Shown here piece after piece: positions 34,387-43,997 of a stretch of DNA of 64,000 bases. This DNA comes from Opitutus sp. ER46 (GTDB lineage: Bacteria; Verrucomicrobiota; Verrucomicrobiia; Opitutales; Opitutaceae), in assembly GCF_003054705.1 (NCBI RefSeq), contig NZ_QAYX01000023.1, positions 310,001 through 374,000 on the forward strand, in the 5' to 3' direction. The notes under the pieces were generated by a model, which saw only the letters and a program-made list of their open reading frames with translations, was not told where the DNA came from and did no database searches. A program made the position numbers and the translations under genes. Each line of letters begins with the position of its first letter. The first letter of the stretch is position 1.

Positions 34387-37356
34387 ATGCACACCCCAAA
34401 GAACTGGTTTTCCTCCCCCCTCCGCCTGTGCCGCTGGACGCTGTGGTTGCTCCTGCCGGCCTGGTGCTCGCTCGCGCTGGCGGCAGGCGCACGGCAGAAC
34501 TTCAACCTGCCGGCCGGTGACGCCGTGCGGACACTGCGACAGTTCACCGAGCAGTCCGGTGAACAGATCGTTTACCCGATCGACCTGGTCCGCGGGATCC
34601 AGACCAACGCGGTGAGCGGCGAGCGTACCGCGCGCGAGGCCCTCGATGCGATGCTCAGCGGTACCGGGCTCGCCGTGGTGCAGGACCAGACGAACGGGGC
34701 CCTGGCCGTCACCAAGGCCGGACCCGCGGCGGCGCCGGAGACGTCGCCCGCGGCCGGTCCGCGGCCCCCGCGCGCCAACCCGGCGGCGCAGCCGGTGGGC
34801 GAGGACGTCGTGAAACTCGACACCTACATCGTGAACGGCATGACCGCGGCCATGGCGAAGGCGCAGCAGATCAAGCGCGACAGCGGTCAGGTGGTGGAGG
34901 CGATCGTCGCTGACGACGTCAACAAGCTGCCCGACCTCAGCGTGACCGAGGCCCTGCAGCGCGTCACCGGCATCTCCATCACCCGCGAACTCGGCGAAGG
35001 CGCGACGGTCGCGCTGCGCGGTCTCACCGATGTCACCGCCACGCTCAACGGCCAGGAAGTCTTCAGCCCGCAGGTGGTGACCGGCGAGGCCCGCGTGATG
35101 AACCTGCAGACCGTGCCCTCGGAAATGATCTCCGCGATCAACGTCATCAAGACGCCGACGGCCGACATGATTGAAGGCGGCATCGCCGGCACGATCGACA
35201 TCCGGCTGCGCCGCCCGCTCGATTTCGACGGCAAGCTGAACGGCTCGCTGACGACGCGCATGGAGTACAGCGAAGGCGCGGAATCGTCGAAGTTCCAATA
35301 CTCGGGCGTGCTCACCGACACCTGGAAGGTGGGGCACGGCAAGCTCGGTGCCCTCGCGACGTACACGAAGCAGGAGCGCGATATCCGCCAGGACCTCAAC
35401 TCGACCGGCAAGCCGGTGATCTTCAACGCGCCGACCAATCCGGTGGTCGGCTCCGACGGTTCGTACGAGCCGCGCATCGTGGCGAATCGCCAGCGCGAGG
35501 GCGCGTCGGCCGTGCTGCAGTGGGAGCCCTTCTCGGGGCTGCGGATGTTCGCGGAGTACGACTATTCGGAGCAGGTCACGATCCAGGACTCCTTTGCGCC
35601 GACGTACAACACGCCGACGACGCTCGCCACCCGGTTGGGCGACGCCGTGAGCGTCTATTCCGGCGCGACCGTCATGGCTGACCACGACGGCAACGCGGCC
35701 ACGCCGCTGGTGGCGCTGCCCGTCGTGAAGTCGATCCACGTCCTGAACTCGAGCTTCTCCTCGACCTCGACGACGCGCGACTGGACGGAGCGCACGCACC
35801 AGTTCACCGCGGGCGCCACCTGGCGCCGGGACCGCCTCACGCTCCAGGCGGAGCTGGCCCGGATGCAGTCGCGGTCGGATTTTGACAACATGGGCGCCGC
35901 CGCCTCGGTGTCGGGCATCTCCTACACCCTGAACACCGACCGCGATATTCCCTCCGCCATCGCGGACGACCCCTCGCTCCTGACGGTGAAGAACATCGCG
36001 AATTGGAACTGGGCGTACTGGTACTACAATTACATCGTGAACAAGAACGACTCGACCACGGCGTCGTTCGACCTGACCCAGCGCCTGGATTCGAACGGAT
36101 TTTTCCGCCGCCTGAAGTTCGGCGCGCGCGGCTCGGACCGCAACGGCCGCAATCACCGCATCAGCGCCTCGGGCGCCTTTGCTTCGAGCAAGGTGAGCGA
36201 CTACCCGGCGCTGTATCGGCCGGCGACCGTGACGGGCTTCTTCGATGGCGAGGCCGGCAAGATCAACGATTACGTCGAGATCGCGACGGGCCCGATGCGC
36301 GGCTACGCGAAGTTCATGAACCTGATCGGCGGCAACCCGACGTTGCCGGCCCCCAGCCCGGGCAATCTCTTCGACATCACCGAGCGGACCTGGGCGGCGT
36401 ACGGGATGACCGACTTCGGGATGCGGGCGCCGGTGCCGTTCGACGGCAATGTCGGCGTCCGTGTCATCGGCACGAACGTGACCAGCGACGGCTATCGCCG
36501 GCTGAACAACGTCTGGTCCACCATCGTCGAGAAAGGCGAGTACGTCGACGTGCTGCCGAGCCTGAACACCCGCTGGTTCCTCCAGGACGACTTCTTCCTC
36601 CGGCTTTCCGTTTCGAAGCAGCTTTCGCGGCAGAGCTTCGGCAAGCTGAATCCCAACGTGCGTCTCACTCCGCCGACCGTGGCCGGAGCCCGCGGCACCG
36701 GCACCGCCGGCAACCCGGACCTGAAGCCGCTGCGGACGCAGCAGTTCGACGTGTCGCTGGAGAAGTATTTCAACGAGTCCACGTCGCTGTACGTCTCGGG
36801 CTACTACAAGAAGATCGACGGTTACACGCAGACAGGGGTGACGGTGGAGAACTGGGACGGCATCGAGTACGACATTTCGCGTCCGTATGCGGTGGATGAC
36901 GCGACGGTGAAGGGCGTCGAAGTGGGCTACCAGCAGTTCTTCAGCTTCCTGCCGGGACCGTTCAGCGGGCTGGGCCTGCTGGCGAACTACACGTATGTGG
37001 ACGCGCGCAACCCGTCGGGCGACTCGCTGACGAACCTCTCGAAGAACGGCTACAACGTGATCCTCATGTACGAGAAGTACGGCTGGACCGCCCGCCTGGC
37101 GTACAACTGGCGCGACGAGTTCTCGCGCAGCACGGGCACGGCGACGGCGCTCGGTTCGACCACGATCTACGATCCGGCGTTCGGCTGGCTCGATGGTTCG
37201 CTCAGCTACAAGGTCAATGCGCACCTGAAGCTCTCGTTCGACGTGTCGAACGCGCTGCGGACGAAGCGCACCTCATATTGGCAGGAAAAGCTGCTGCAGC
37301 ACGAGGACGTGCTGGAGGACCGGCAGTTCTACCTCAGCGCCACCTGGAGTCTTTGA
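34387..37356 (+). CDS. TonB-dependent receptor with N-terminal signalling domain
   Basis: Outer-membrane active transporter of 989 residues. A signal peptide (about 1-33) is followed by an STN signalling domain (FNLPAGDAVRTLRQFTEQSG, VSGERTAREALDAMLSGTGL), which talks to FecR. A Pro-rich linker and a TonB-box-like region (EDVVKLDTYIVNG) lead to the plug (NKLPDLSVTEALQRVTGISI, ALRGL) and a long beta-barrel ending WSL. Residues such as VQSRSDFDNM and many aromatic-terminated strands fit a barrel. The receptor is the first gene after sigma and FecR, and is followed by a GH106 gene, so it likely imports rhamnose-containing oligosaccharides. Confidence 0.92.
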   Translation: MHTPKNWFSSPLRLCRWTLWLLLPAWCSLALAAGARQNFNLPAGDAVRTLRQFTEQSGEQIVYPIDLVRGIQTNAVSGERTAREALDAMLSGTGLAVVQDQTNGALAVTKAGPAAAPETSPAAGPRPPRANPAAQPVGEDVVKLDTYIVNGMTAAMAKAQQIKRDSGQVVEAIVADDVNKLPDLSVTEALQRVTGISITRELGEGATVALRGLTDVTATLNGQEVFSPQVVTGEARVMNLQTVPSEMISAINVIKTPTADMIEGGIAGTIDIRLRRPLDFDGKLNGSLTTRMEYSEGAESSKFQYSGVLTDTWKVGHGKLGALATYTKQERDIRQDLNSTGKPVIFNAPTNPVVGSDGSYEPRIVANRQREGASAVLQWEPFSGLRMFAEYDYSEQVTIQDSFAPTYNTPTTLATRLGDAVSVYSGATVMADHDGNAATPLVALPVVKSIHVLNSSFSSTSTTRDWTERTHQFTAGATWRRDRLTLQAELARMQSRSDFDNMGAAASVSGISYTLNTDRDIPSAIADDPSLLTVKNIANWNWAYWYYNYIVNKNDSTTASFDLTQRLDSNGFFRRLKFGARGSDRNGRNHRISASGAFASSKVSDYPALYRPATVTGFFDGEAGKINDYVEIATGPMRGYAKFMNLIGGNPTLPAPSPGNLFDITERTWAAYGMTDFGMRAPVPFDGNVGVRVIGTNVTSDGYRRLNNVWSTIVEKGEYVDVLPSLNTRWFLQDDFFLRLSVSKQLSRQSFGKLNPNVRLTPPTVAGARGTGTAGNPDLKPLRTQQFDVSLEKYFNESTSLYVSGYYKKIDGYTQTGVTVENWDGIEYDISRPYAVDDATVKGVEVGYQQFFSFLPGPFSGLGLLANYTYVDARNPSGDSLTNLSKNGYNVILMYEKYGWTARLAYNWRDEFSRSTGTATALGSTTIYDPAFGWLDGSLSYKVNAHLKLSFDVSNALRTKRTSYWQEKLLQHEDVLEDRQFYLSATWSL

Positions 37357-37374
37357 TCAGGGATAGTCTGGTGC

Positions 37375-37416
37375 GCAGGCCGGCGTGGAGGTGTTGCCCG
37401 CCGGCCTGCTTCTTTT
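37375..37416 (+). terminator. Intrinsic terminator after the TonB receptor gene
   Basis: An 11-bp perfect stem GCAGGCCGGCG/CGCCGGCCTGC with a 13-base loop is followed by TTCTTTT (37410-37416). It lies between the receptor stop and the ATG at 37418, so it could terminate or attenuate transcription into the hydrolase gene. Confidence 0.75.
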
Positions 37417-37417
37417 C

Positions 37418-40400
37418 ATGTCCGACTTCGCTTTTCGATTGGGGCGCGGGCTCAGGCTGACGTGGCTGGCCACGCTGGCGACGGTCGTCACCGTCGCAAC
37501 CGGAACCCCGCCGGGAGCTGATCCGCTGGCGAGCGGTTTCCGGCAGCCCGAGGCGGCGGCGCGACCGCTGACGCTCTGGTTCTGGATGAACGGCAACGTC
37601 AGCCGCGACGGCATCACGCGCGACCTCGAGGCGATGAAACGCGTGGGGATCGGCGGCGCGATCGTGTTCGATGGGGGCACGTATCAGCCAGCCGGGGCGG
37701 TTGACTATCTCAGCCGGAGCTGGCGGGAGGCGATCTTGCACGCAGCCAAGGAGGCGGAGCGGCTGGGGCTCACGCTCGGGATGCACAACAGTCCGGGCTG
37801 GTCGAGTTCGGGCGGCCCGTGGATCACGCCGGAGCTGTCGATGAAGCAGTTGGTGTGGACGGAGACGACCGTGGTCGGGCCGCAGAAGCTCGACGCCAAC
37901 CTGCGGGCGCCCCGGACGCAGCTCGGCTTTTATCGCGACGCCTTCGTGGTTGCGTTTCCGGCACCCGCGGCCGAGGCCGAGGCGGAACCAGAAATGCGGG
38001 CAAGCCTGCGGTCGGGGCTACGGGTGGAAAGCGCGGTGCTGACGGACGATGATGTGCAGACGGCGGTGAAATGGGAGGCCGCGGACGCGCTGGAGCTGAC
38101 GTTCGCCCGTCCGATCACGGTGATGGCGCTGACGGCGGAGGCGCGGACCGGCAGTCCGGCGGTGCCGCTGCGGATCGAGGTGGCGGAGGACGGGAGGAGT
38201 TTTCGGGAGTTGGCCGACGTCACGCTGGCGGCGCCCGCGGGGATTCGGCCGCCGGCGGTGGCGAGCTTCCCGGCGGTGACGGCGCGGCACTTTCGCATCC
38301 GGTCGACGAGCGCGGTGGAGCTGGGAGAGTTTCGGCTGCACCGGACGGCGCGGTTGCCCGGCTGGACCTACCAGGCGAACCAGGCGTATCGCTTCGGCAC
38401 GCCGGGCCGTTCGCCGATGTCAGACACGGCGGTGGCGGCGTCGCAAATCACGCCGGACGCCGTGTTGAATCTGACCTCGCAGCTCGACGCGAATGGCCGA
38501 CTCAAATGGGAGGTGCCGCCCGGCGCGTGGATCGTGATGCGGTTTGGCTACACCTCGACCGGGATGCGCAACACCTCGGCGTCGGCGTCCGGCACCGGAC
38601 TGGAGTGCGACAAGCTGGGCCGCGAAGGCGTCGAAGCGCACTTTGAGGCGGTGCAGGCGCGGCTGCGCCAGGAACTGGGCCCGGCGCTGTCGCGGGTGGT
38701 CAGCACGGTGACGATCGATAGCTACGAGGCGGGGATGCAGAACTGGACGGCCTCGTTTCCCGGGGAGTTCCGACGGCGGATGGGGTACGACCTCGTGCGG
38801 TACCTGCCGGCGATGACGGGGCGGATCGTGGGCGACGCCGCGGTGACCGAGCAGTTCCTCTTCGACGTGCGCACGGTGCAGGCGGCGATGGTGGCGGAGA
38901 ATTACTATGGCCGGATGGCCGAGCTCTGTCGCGAACGCGGACTCACGCTGTTCGTCGAAGGCTACGGTTCCGGGATGTTCGATGAACTGGAGGTGTCCGG
39001 AGTCGCCGACGTGCCGATGGGGGAGTTCTGGACGCGCACGCCGTGGAGCCCGAACCGGAACATGAAGATGGTCGCGTCGGCGGCGCACTTGCACGACCGC
39101 CGCATCGTGGCGGCGGAGGCCTTCACGGGAGAGCAGGACACCTCGCGCTGGCTCGACTACCCGTACGCCTTGAAGGTCGTCGGCGACGACATGTTCGCGC
39201 TGGGCGTGAACCAGTTGGTGTTCCACCGCTTCGTGCACCAGCCGCATCCCGACGCGTTGCCGGGCATGGCAATGGGGCCGTGGGGCTTTCACTTTGACCG
39301 GACGAACACGTGGTTCGACCAGAGCGCGGCCTGGGTGAACTACCTGGCGCGTTGCCAGCACCTGCTGCGGCAAGGACGGGCCGTGGCGGACGTGCTCTAT
39401 TTCGTGGGCGAGCGACCGCCAAATCCCGCGCAAATGGTGATCCCGGCGCTGCCGCGAGGTTACACCTTTGATCACATCGATGCGGCGACGCTGATCGCGC
39501 GGGCGCGGGTGCGCGACGGCGCGATCGAGGTGGCGGAAGGGACGCGTTATCGGGTGTTGGTGCTGCCGCCGGATCTCGAGGCGATGACGCCGGAGACGCT
39601 GCGCAAGCTCGCCGCCCTGGTGCGGGACGGGGCGGTGGTGGCGGGGCCGGCGCCGCGGTATTCGCCGAGCCTGCGCGGGTATCCGGCGAGTGATGATGAG
39701 ATGCGTCGTCTGGCGGACGAACTCTGGGCCAAGGGGCAGACGGGTGCGGGGCGGGTCATCGCCGACCGGCCGCTCGCGGCGGTGCTGACGGAACTCGGCG
39801 TGGAGCCAGACCTGAAGTGGACGGGCCGGCAGTCGGATGCGGCGTTGTCGTGGCACCATCGCACGCTGGCCGACGGTGATTTGTACTTCATCTCAAACCG
39901 GCAACGGCGGGTGGAGGAGGTGCTCGTGTCCTTTCGCGTCACCGGCCGGCAGCCTGAAATCTGGAACGCGGAGGACGGAACGCAGGGGGACGCGACGGTG
40001 TTCGCGCAGGAAAACGGACGCACGCAGTTGCCGTTGCGGCTGGAACCGGCGCAGTCGGTTTTCGTGCTGTTTCGGCGTCGGACGGAAGGGGCGGCGCCGG
40101 CGCGGCTGCGGCGCGGCGAGACGGTGTTGGTTGACACGCGGACGCCGACACCGGGCGAGGCGACGGACGCGACGGGCGATTTCACGATGGCGGTGTGGGC
40201 CAAGCCCGACACGGATCTCCGCCTGATGCCGGAGGAGTCGACGAGTGGACGCGTGGATGAGACGGGCAAGTTTTACGTGATCGGGGCGGACGAGCGCGAC
40301 GTGCGGTTCGGCGCGGGGCATGCGACGGCGGGCGTGGCCGTGGGGCGAAACGGCGTGTTCGTGATCGAACGGGCGAGTGACCAGGCGCCGGCGGTGCTGG

Positions 40401-41464
40401 TAGCGACGTTGCCGATCTCGGGATGGGCGCATGTGGCGGTGACCTATCAAGGGGGCGTACCCTCGCTGTATGTGAATGGACGGCTGGTGCGCCGCGGACT
40501 GCGCTCGGGACGCGTGGTGCATCCAGGCATCGGGGCGCCGCTGCCGGCGCCGGACTCGGTGCTGCATTTTGCGGGGCTGGACCAAGTGATGGGCGCGGCC
40601 GGCCTCGCGTCACCGCCCGCGCAAGGGCGGGCTTTCCATTTCGAAGGCAACGCGACGGCGCCGGAGCTGCTGGCCCCAGCGCTGACGGCCGACGCGATCG
40701 CGGAGCGTTACGAGCGCGGGCTGCCCGCGCCGGGGGCGCCACCCCTGATCGAGTTGAAGGCGACGGAAGGCGGCGGAGTCCGGGGACTCGCGTGGGAGTC
40801 GGGGCGTTACGAGTTGGACGGCGTGGGCGTGGCGGTGGCGGACGTGGCGCCGGCGTTGACGTTGGGCGGGCCGTGGAAGGTCCGGTTTCCCGCGGGTCGC
40901 GGTGCACCGGCCGCCATCGAGTTGCCGGCGCTGCAGCCGCTGGAGCGGCATGAGCAGGCCGGGGTGAGGTTTTTCTCCGGAACGATGACGTATGCGCGGC
41001 GGATTCGCGTGGCCGAGGAATGGCTGGGCCGAGGCCGGCGGGTGGTCCTGGACCTTGGCCGCGTGGAGGTGCTGGCGGAGGTGCGGGTGAACGGGCGCGA
41101 TCTCGGCGTGTTGTGGAAGGAACCCTATCGGGTGGACATCACCGCGGCGGTGCAGCCGGGGCAGAACGCGCTGGAGGTGCGCGTGACGAACCTGCTCGCG
41201 AACCGGATGATCGGCGACGAGCAACTGCCGCCGGAAAACGAGTATGGCGCAGGGGCTGAGCGCGGGATCCGCCGGTTCCCCGACTGGTACGCGCGCGGGC
41301 AACCGAAACCGCGCGGCGGGCGGGTGACGTTCACGACCTGGAAGTTCTTCGAGCGCGACGATCCCTTGCCGGCATCCGGCCTCCTCGGCCCCGTGCGGCT
41401 GCTGAACCCAGTCGAGGTGGAGTTCAGGGCTGAGGCCGGTGCCCAAGCGCACCAGCCTCAGTAG
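37418..41464 (+). CDS. GH106-type alpha-L-rhamnosidase with inserted LamG domain
   Basis: Secreted protein of 1348 residues from ATG 37418, with a signal peptide. The N-terminal barrel carries GH106 landmarks: RPLTLWFWMNGNVSRDGITR, DLEAMKRVGIGGAIVFDGG, MHNSPGWSSSGGPWITPELS. A LamG-type domain is inserted around residues 921-1075 (FTMAVWAKPD, HVAVTYQGGVPSLYVNG). The C-terminus is a jelly-roll domain (YARRIRVAEEWLGRGRRVVLDLG, LGVLWKEPYRVDITAA, NALEVRVTNLLANRMIGDE). Alpha-L-rhamnosidases of this family cut rhamnose from pectin or ulvan-like glycans. It follows the sigma/FecR/TonB receptor set. Confidence 0.88.
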   Translation: MSDFAFRLGRGLRLTWLATLATVVTVATGTPPGADPLASGFRQPEAAARPLTLWFWMNGNVSRDGITRDLEAMKRVGIGGAIVFDGGTYQPAGAVDYLSRSWREAILHAAKEAERLGLTLGMHNSPGWSSSGGPWITPELSMKQLVWTETTVVGPQKLDANLRAPRTQLGFYRDAFVVAFPAPAAEAEAEPEMRASLRSGLRVESAVLTDDDVQTAVKWEAADALELTFARPITVMALTAEARTGSPAVPLRIEVAEDGRSFRELADVTLAAPAGIRPPAVASFPAVTARHFRIRSTSAVELGEFRLHRTARLPGWTYQANQAYRFGTPGRSPMSDTAVAASQITPDAVLNLTSQLDANGRLKWEVPPGAWIVMRFGYTSTGMRNTSASASGTGLECDKLGREGVEAHFEAVQARLRQELGPALSRVVSTVTIDSYEAGMQNWTASFPGEFRRRMGYDLVRYLPAMTGRIVGDAAVTEQFLFDVRTVQAAMVAENYYGRMAELCRERGLTLFVEGYGSGMFDELEVSGVADVPMGEFWTRTPWSPNRNMKMVASAAHLHDRRIVAAEAFTGEQDTSRWLDYPYALKVVGDDMFALGVNQLVFHRFVHQPHPDALPGMAMGPWGFHFDRTNTWFDQSAAWVNYLARCQHLLRQGRAVADVLYFVGERPPNPAQMVIPALPRGYTFDHIDAATLIARARVRDGAIEVAEGTRYRVLVLPPDLEAMTPETLRKLAALVRDGAVVAGPAPRYSPSLRGYPASDDEMRRLADELWAKGQTGAGRVIADRPLAAVLTELGVEPDLKWTGRQSDAALSWHHRTLADGDLYFISNRQRRVEEVLVSFRVTGRQPEIWNAEDGTQGDATVFAQENGRTQLPLRLEPAQSVFVLFRRRTEGAAPARLRRGETVLVDTRTPTPGEATDATGDFTMAVWAKPDTDLRLMPEESTSGRVDETGKFYVIGADERDVRFGAGHATAGVAVGRNGVFVIERASDQAPAVLVATLPISGWAHVAVTYQGGVPSLYVNGRLVRRGLRSGRVVHPGIGAPLPAPDSVLHFAGLDQVMGAAGLASPPAQGRAFHFEGNATAPELLAPALTADAIAERYERGLPAPGAPPLIELKATEGGGVRGLAWESGRYELDGVGVAVADVAPALTLGGPWKVRFPAGRGAPAAIELPALQPLERHEQAGVRFFSGTMTYARRIRVAEEWLGRGRRVVLDLGRVEVLAEVRVNGRDLGVLWKEPYRVDITAAVQPGQNALEVRVTNLLANRMIGDEQLPPENEYGAGAERGIRRFPDWYARGQPKPRGGRVTFTTWKFFERDDPLPASGLLGPVRLLNPVEVEFRAEAGAQAHQPQ

Positions 41465-41560
41465 TGCCGGCGCGGCCCATTGGGGCCGGAGGCGGTGGAA
41501 TGCGGGTTGACGGGCGACGGCGAGCTTGAGGCGAGCCGAGCCGACGGGATACTCAGGCGC

Positions 41561-43798
41561 ATGTGGCGAATCGTGGCATGTGTGGCCGTGGCATTCCTGG
41601 CCGGAAGCACGGTGGTGGCGCAGGACAGCGGCGTCCTGGTCGATATGGAGGCGGGGGTACGATTCGATGCGAAGGAGGCGCTGCGCGCGGCGGTGGCCCG
41701 AGTTGATCGGATCACGGTCACGCCGTCGGACGGCGGGTTCTTCGAGGTGGTAGACGGTCGGACCGTGCCGATGCGGGGCGCCGATGACGTGCTTTGGGAG
41801 ATCAGCGGTCATGCAGCGGTGGTTGGCTTGGTTGACGCTGTGGAGTTCAAAACCGGGTTGGCCATGCCGTGTCGATGCTATGGAACCCACCGACTGCACT
41901 TCTACTCCGGCGCGTATCGGAAGTTTACGCTGAGCTTTCATCACTGGAGTCGGCTGCGTGGAGAGTATGGCGGCCCCTGGAGATCCGACTCGGAGCTTAC
42001 AGAGGCTGGAGTCGAGCGGATGTTACAGTGGTTTTCGGATCACGGCTTCAACGCGTTCAGCCTCGGACGAGCAAAGGCGGAGGCGGAAGAAAGGGACCGA
42101 CAACGCCGGCGCGACCAGCTTGCGGAGTTGTTTCCGGCGTCCGCGCGAAGTTGGATACCAGCACTTGATATCAACCCGTCATGGGACCCCGAGATCACCG
42201 CGCGCGCGGCTGACTTGGCGGCGCTCTACCCGGACAAGTCGAAGCTGCTGTTGGATTGCTGGCGCGCATTCGGGATCATGTGTGATTGGCCCGACCACCG
42301 GAGGCTGCCGCTGCACGGCGAGCCGGGCTCATTTCTCTTGCAGGCGGCGGCGGAAGCGTCGGCAACAGACTTCGAGCACGCCTTCCGAGGGCTCACCGCG
42401 GCTGATACTACGGTCCGCCGGGGCGCGTTCGCCCATCTGGCCGCTGTCGCGTATAAGCCAGAAGCACTGGCGAAATGGGGGCCAAAATGGCCGGTGCAAT
42501 TGGCGGAAGCGCGTTTCACCAGCGATCCGGTAACGTATGCCGCCGACGCGGTCAGCATGCTCACTAACTTGAACACGCCGTCTGCCAATGAACTCCTGCT
42601 GAAAATTGGGCGGTCGTTCGCGCCAAAGGCGGATTCGCTTGCCAAGGGCGCGAATGAGCCGGCCCGCGAGGCACTCGCGCCCGGAGCAGAGGCGCTGATG
42701 GTGCTCGCGAAACGCCGCGTGCCGGCGGCTCGGGACCTTCTCGGAGACAAGTTGCGGGCCGCGACGGGGGCGGAACGAACGGTCCTCGAGATTGCCATGG
42801 CGTGTTACGAGGAGCGGCCGATCATCGAGCCGAGGCATGTTCTGTGCGCTGTTGGGAATGGCGAACCCGCTGAACTCGCGTGGCGAATGTTGCTCGCGCA
42901 CGACGCTGAGATCGCCGCTTCCTGGCTGGTCACGGCGGCGCATTCGCCGAGCTACAAAGTAAAGTCAGAGGCGAAAGAGAAACTCGCGGCGATGGGACTG
43001 CAATTGCTTCAGCCGCCGGTTGTGGAGGTGGATCCGTATGAGGAGACATTGCGGCGCCGGCACCTCGATCCCGCGACCGAAATCGCGAAAACGACCGAAG
43101 CTCTCCTCAAGGGGGCCAGTGCCGTGGAGGAGGAACCATTGCGGTCTCGCCGCGCGTGGGCGTATCTCGCGCAAGGGGAATATGCCGCCGCGATCGAGGA
43201 CCTTAATCGCCTGCGGGCACAGGACGGGTACGAGCGCGCGTTTGCACGATTCTGCTTGGGAGATGATGACGACGCGCACCGCGTCCTTTATTCGGCAACT
43301 CGACGAGAGAAGGAGGTCGGCCCGCTGTACCGACTGCGCGGGTGCATCGAGTATTTCCACGAGGACTTCGAGGACGCCGCGGACTATTTCACGGTCGCGT
43401 CGAAGACTAGAGGCGGGATCTCGGCAGAGGTCTTCCGGCACTTCGCGATGCTGCACCTGAAGAGCAAGGATCCGTCTCCGCTCGGCCGCGGGTTGCCCGA
43501 GCCGGACACGCACAAAGACGACTGGCCGAATGCGCTGGTGCACTTCCTCCTCGGACACATCGGCGAACGCGAGATGCTCGCCGCCGCGGAACGGGCAGAG
43601 GCGCGCGAGCAGCGCTACGACCTGAGCCTGGCGCACTGGGTGCTGGCGGAGCTGGCGCGGTTGAGAGCCGACACCGGCGAGGAACGCAGGCACCTCGATG
43701 CTTGCCTGGCGCAAAAGGCGTTCGACGCCGAAACCCACGCGCTCGCGCTGAGGCGCACTGCCGTGCTGGACGAACAGGTTCGCGAACTGATCCCGTAG
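41561..43798 (+). CDS. Secreted protein of unknown function with helical repeats
   Basis: Protein of 745 residues from ATG 41561, which opens a signal peptide (IVACVAVAFLAGSTVVA, cleavage near residue 21). I recognise no family. The middle (about 250-480) is helical with HEAT-like character, and the last 230 residues have TPR-like segments (SRRAWAYLAQGEYAAAIEDL, DAADYFTVASKTRGG). Cys residues are few. It is in the same direction 96 bases after the GH106 gene, but whether it belongs to that locus is unclear. Its base composition is lower in GC than neighbouring genes. Confidence 0.65.
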   Translation: MWRIVACVAVAFLAGSTVVAQDSGVLVDMEAGVRFDAKEALRAAVARVDRITVTPSDGGFFEVVDGRTVPMRGADDVLWEISGHAAVVGLVDAVEFKTGLAMPCRCYGTHRLHFYSGAYRKFTLSFHHWSRLRGEYGGPWRSDSELTEAGVERMLQWFSDHGFNAFSLGRAKAEAEERDRQRRRDQLAELFPASARSWIPALDINPSWDPEITARAADLAALYPDKSKLLLDCWRAFGIMCDWPDHRRLPLHGEPGSFLLQAAAEASATDFEHAFRGLTAADTTVRRGAFAHLAAVAYKPEALAKWGPKWPVQLAEARFTSDPVTYAADAVSMLTNLNTPSANELLLKIGRSFAPKADSLAKGANEPAREALAPGAEALMVLAKRRVPAARDLLGDKLRAATGAERTVLEIAMACYEERPIIEPRHVLCAVGNGEPAELAWRMLLAHDAEIAASWLVTAAHSPSYKVKSEAKEKLAAMGLQLLQPPVVEVDPYEETLRRRHLDPATEIAKTTEALLKGASAVEEEPLRSRRAWAYLAQGEYAAAIEDLNRLRAQDGYERAFARFCLGDDDDAHRVLYSATRREKEVGPLYRLRGCIEYFHEDFEDAADYFTVASKTRGGISAEVFRHFAMLHLKSKDPSPLGRGLPEPDTHKDDWPNALVHFLLGHIGEREMLAAAERAEAREQRYDLSLAHWVLAELARLRADTGEERRHLDACLAQKAFDAETHALALRRTAVLDEQVRELIP

Positions 43799-43997
43799 CA
43801 GGGGAGGCTGGGTCAGATGCCCCAAGGCAGCGGTTTCGCGGGGCAGGGCATTCCAACACGCGGCGGACGGGTTTGGCGCGACGGGCGACGGCGGTGACGC
43901 CGGTTTGAAGTCATGCGGAACGTGTAGGTGTTTTCCGTACAGATCGATCCGGGAAACCCGTTTGCGTTGGTTGGGCGATGCGCAGAATCCGGGGCGT

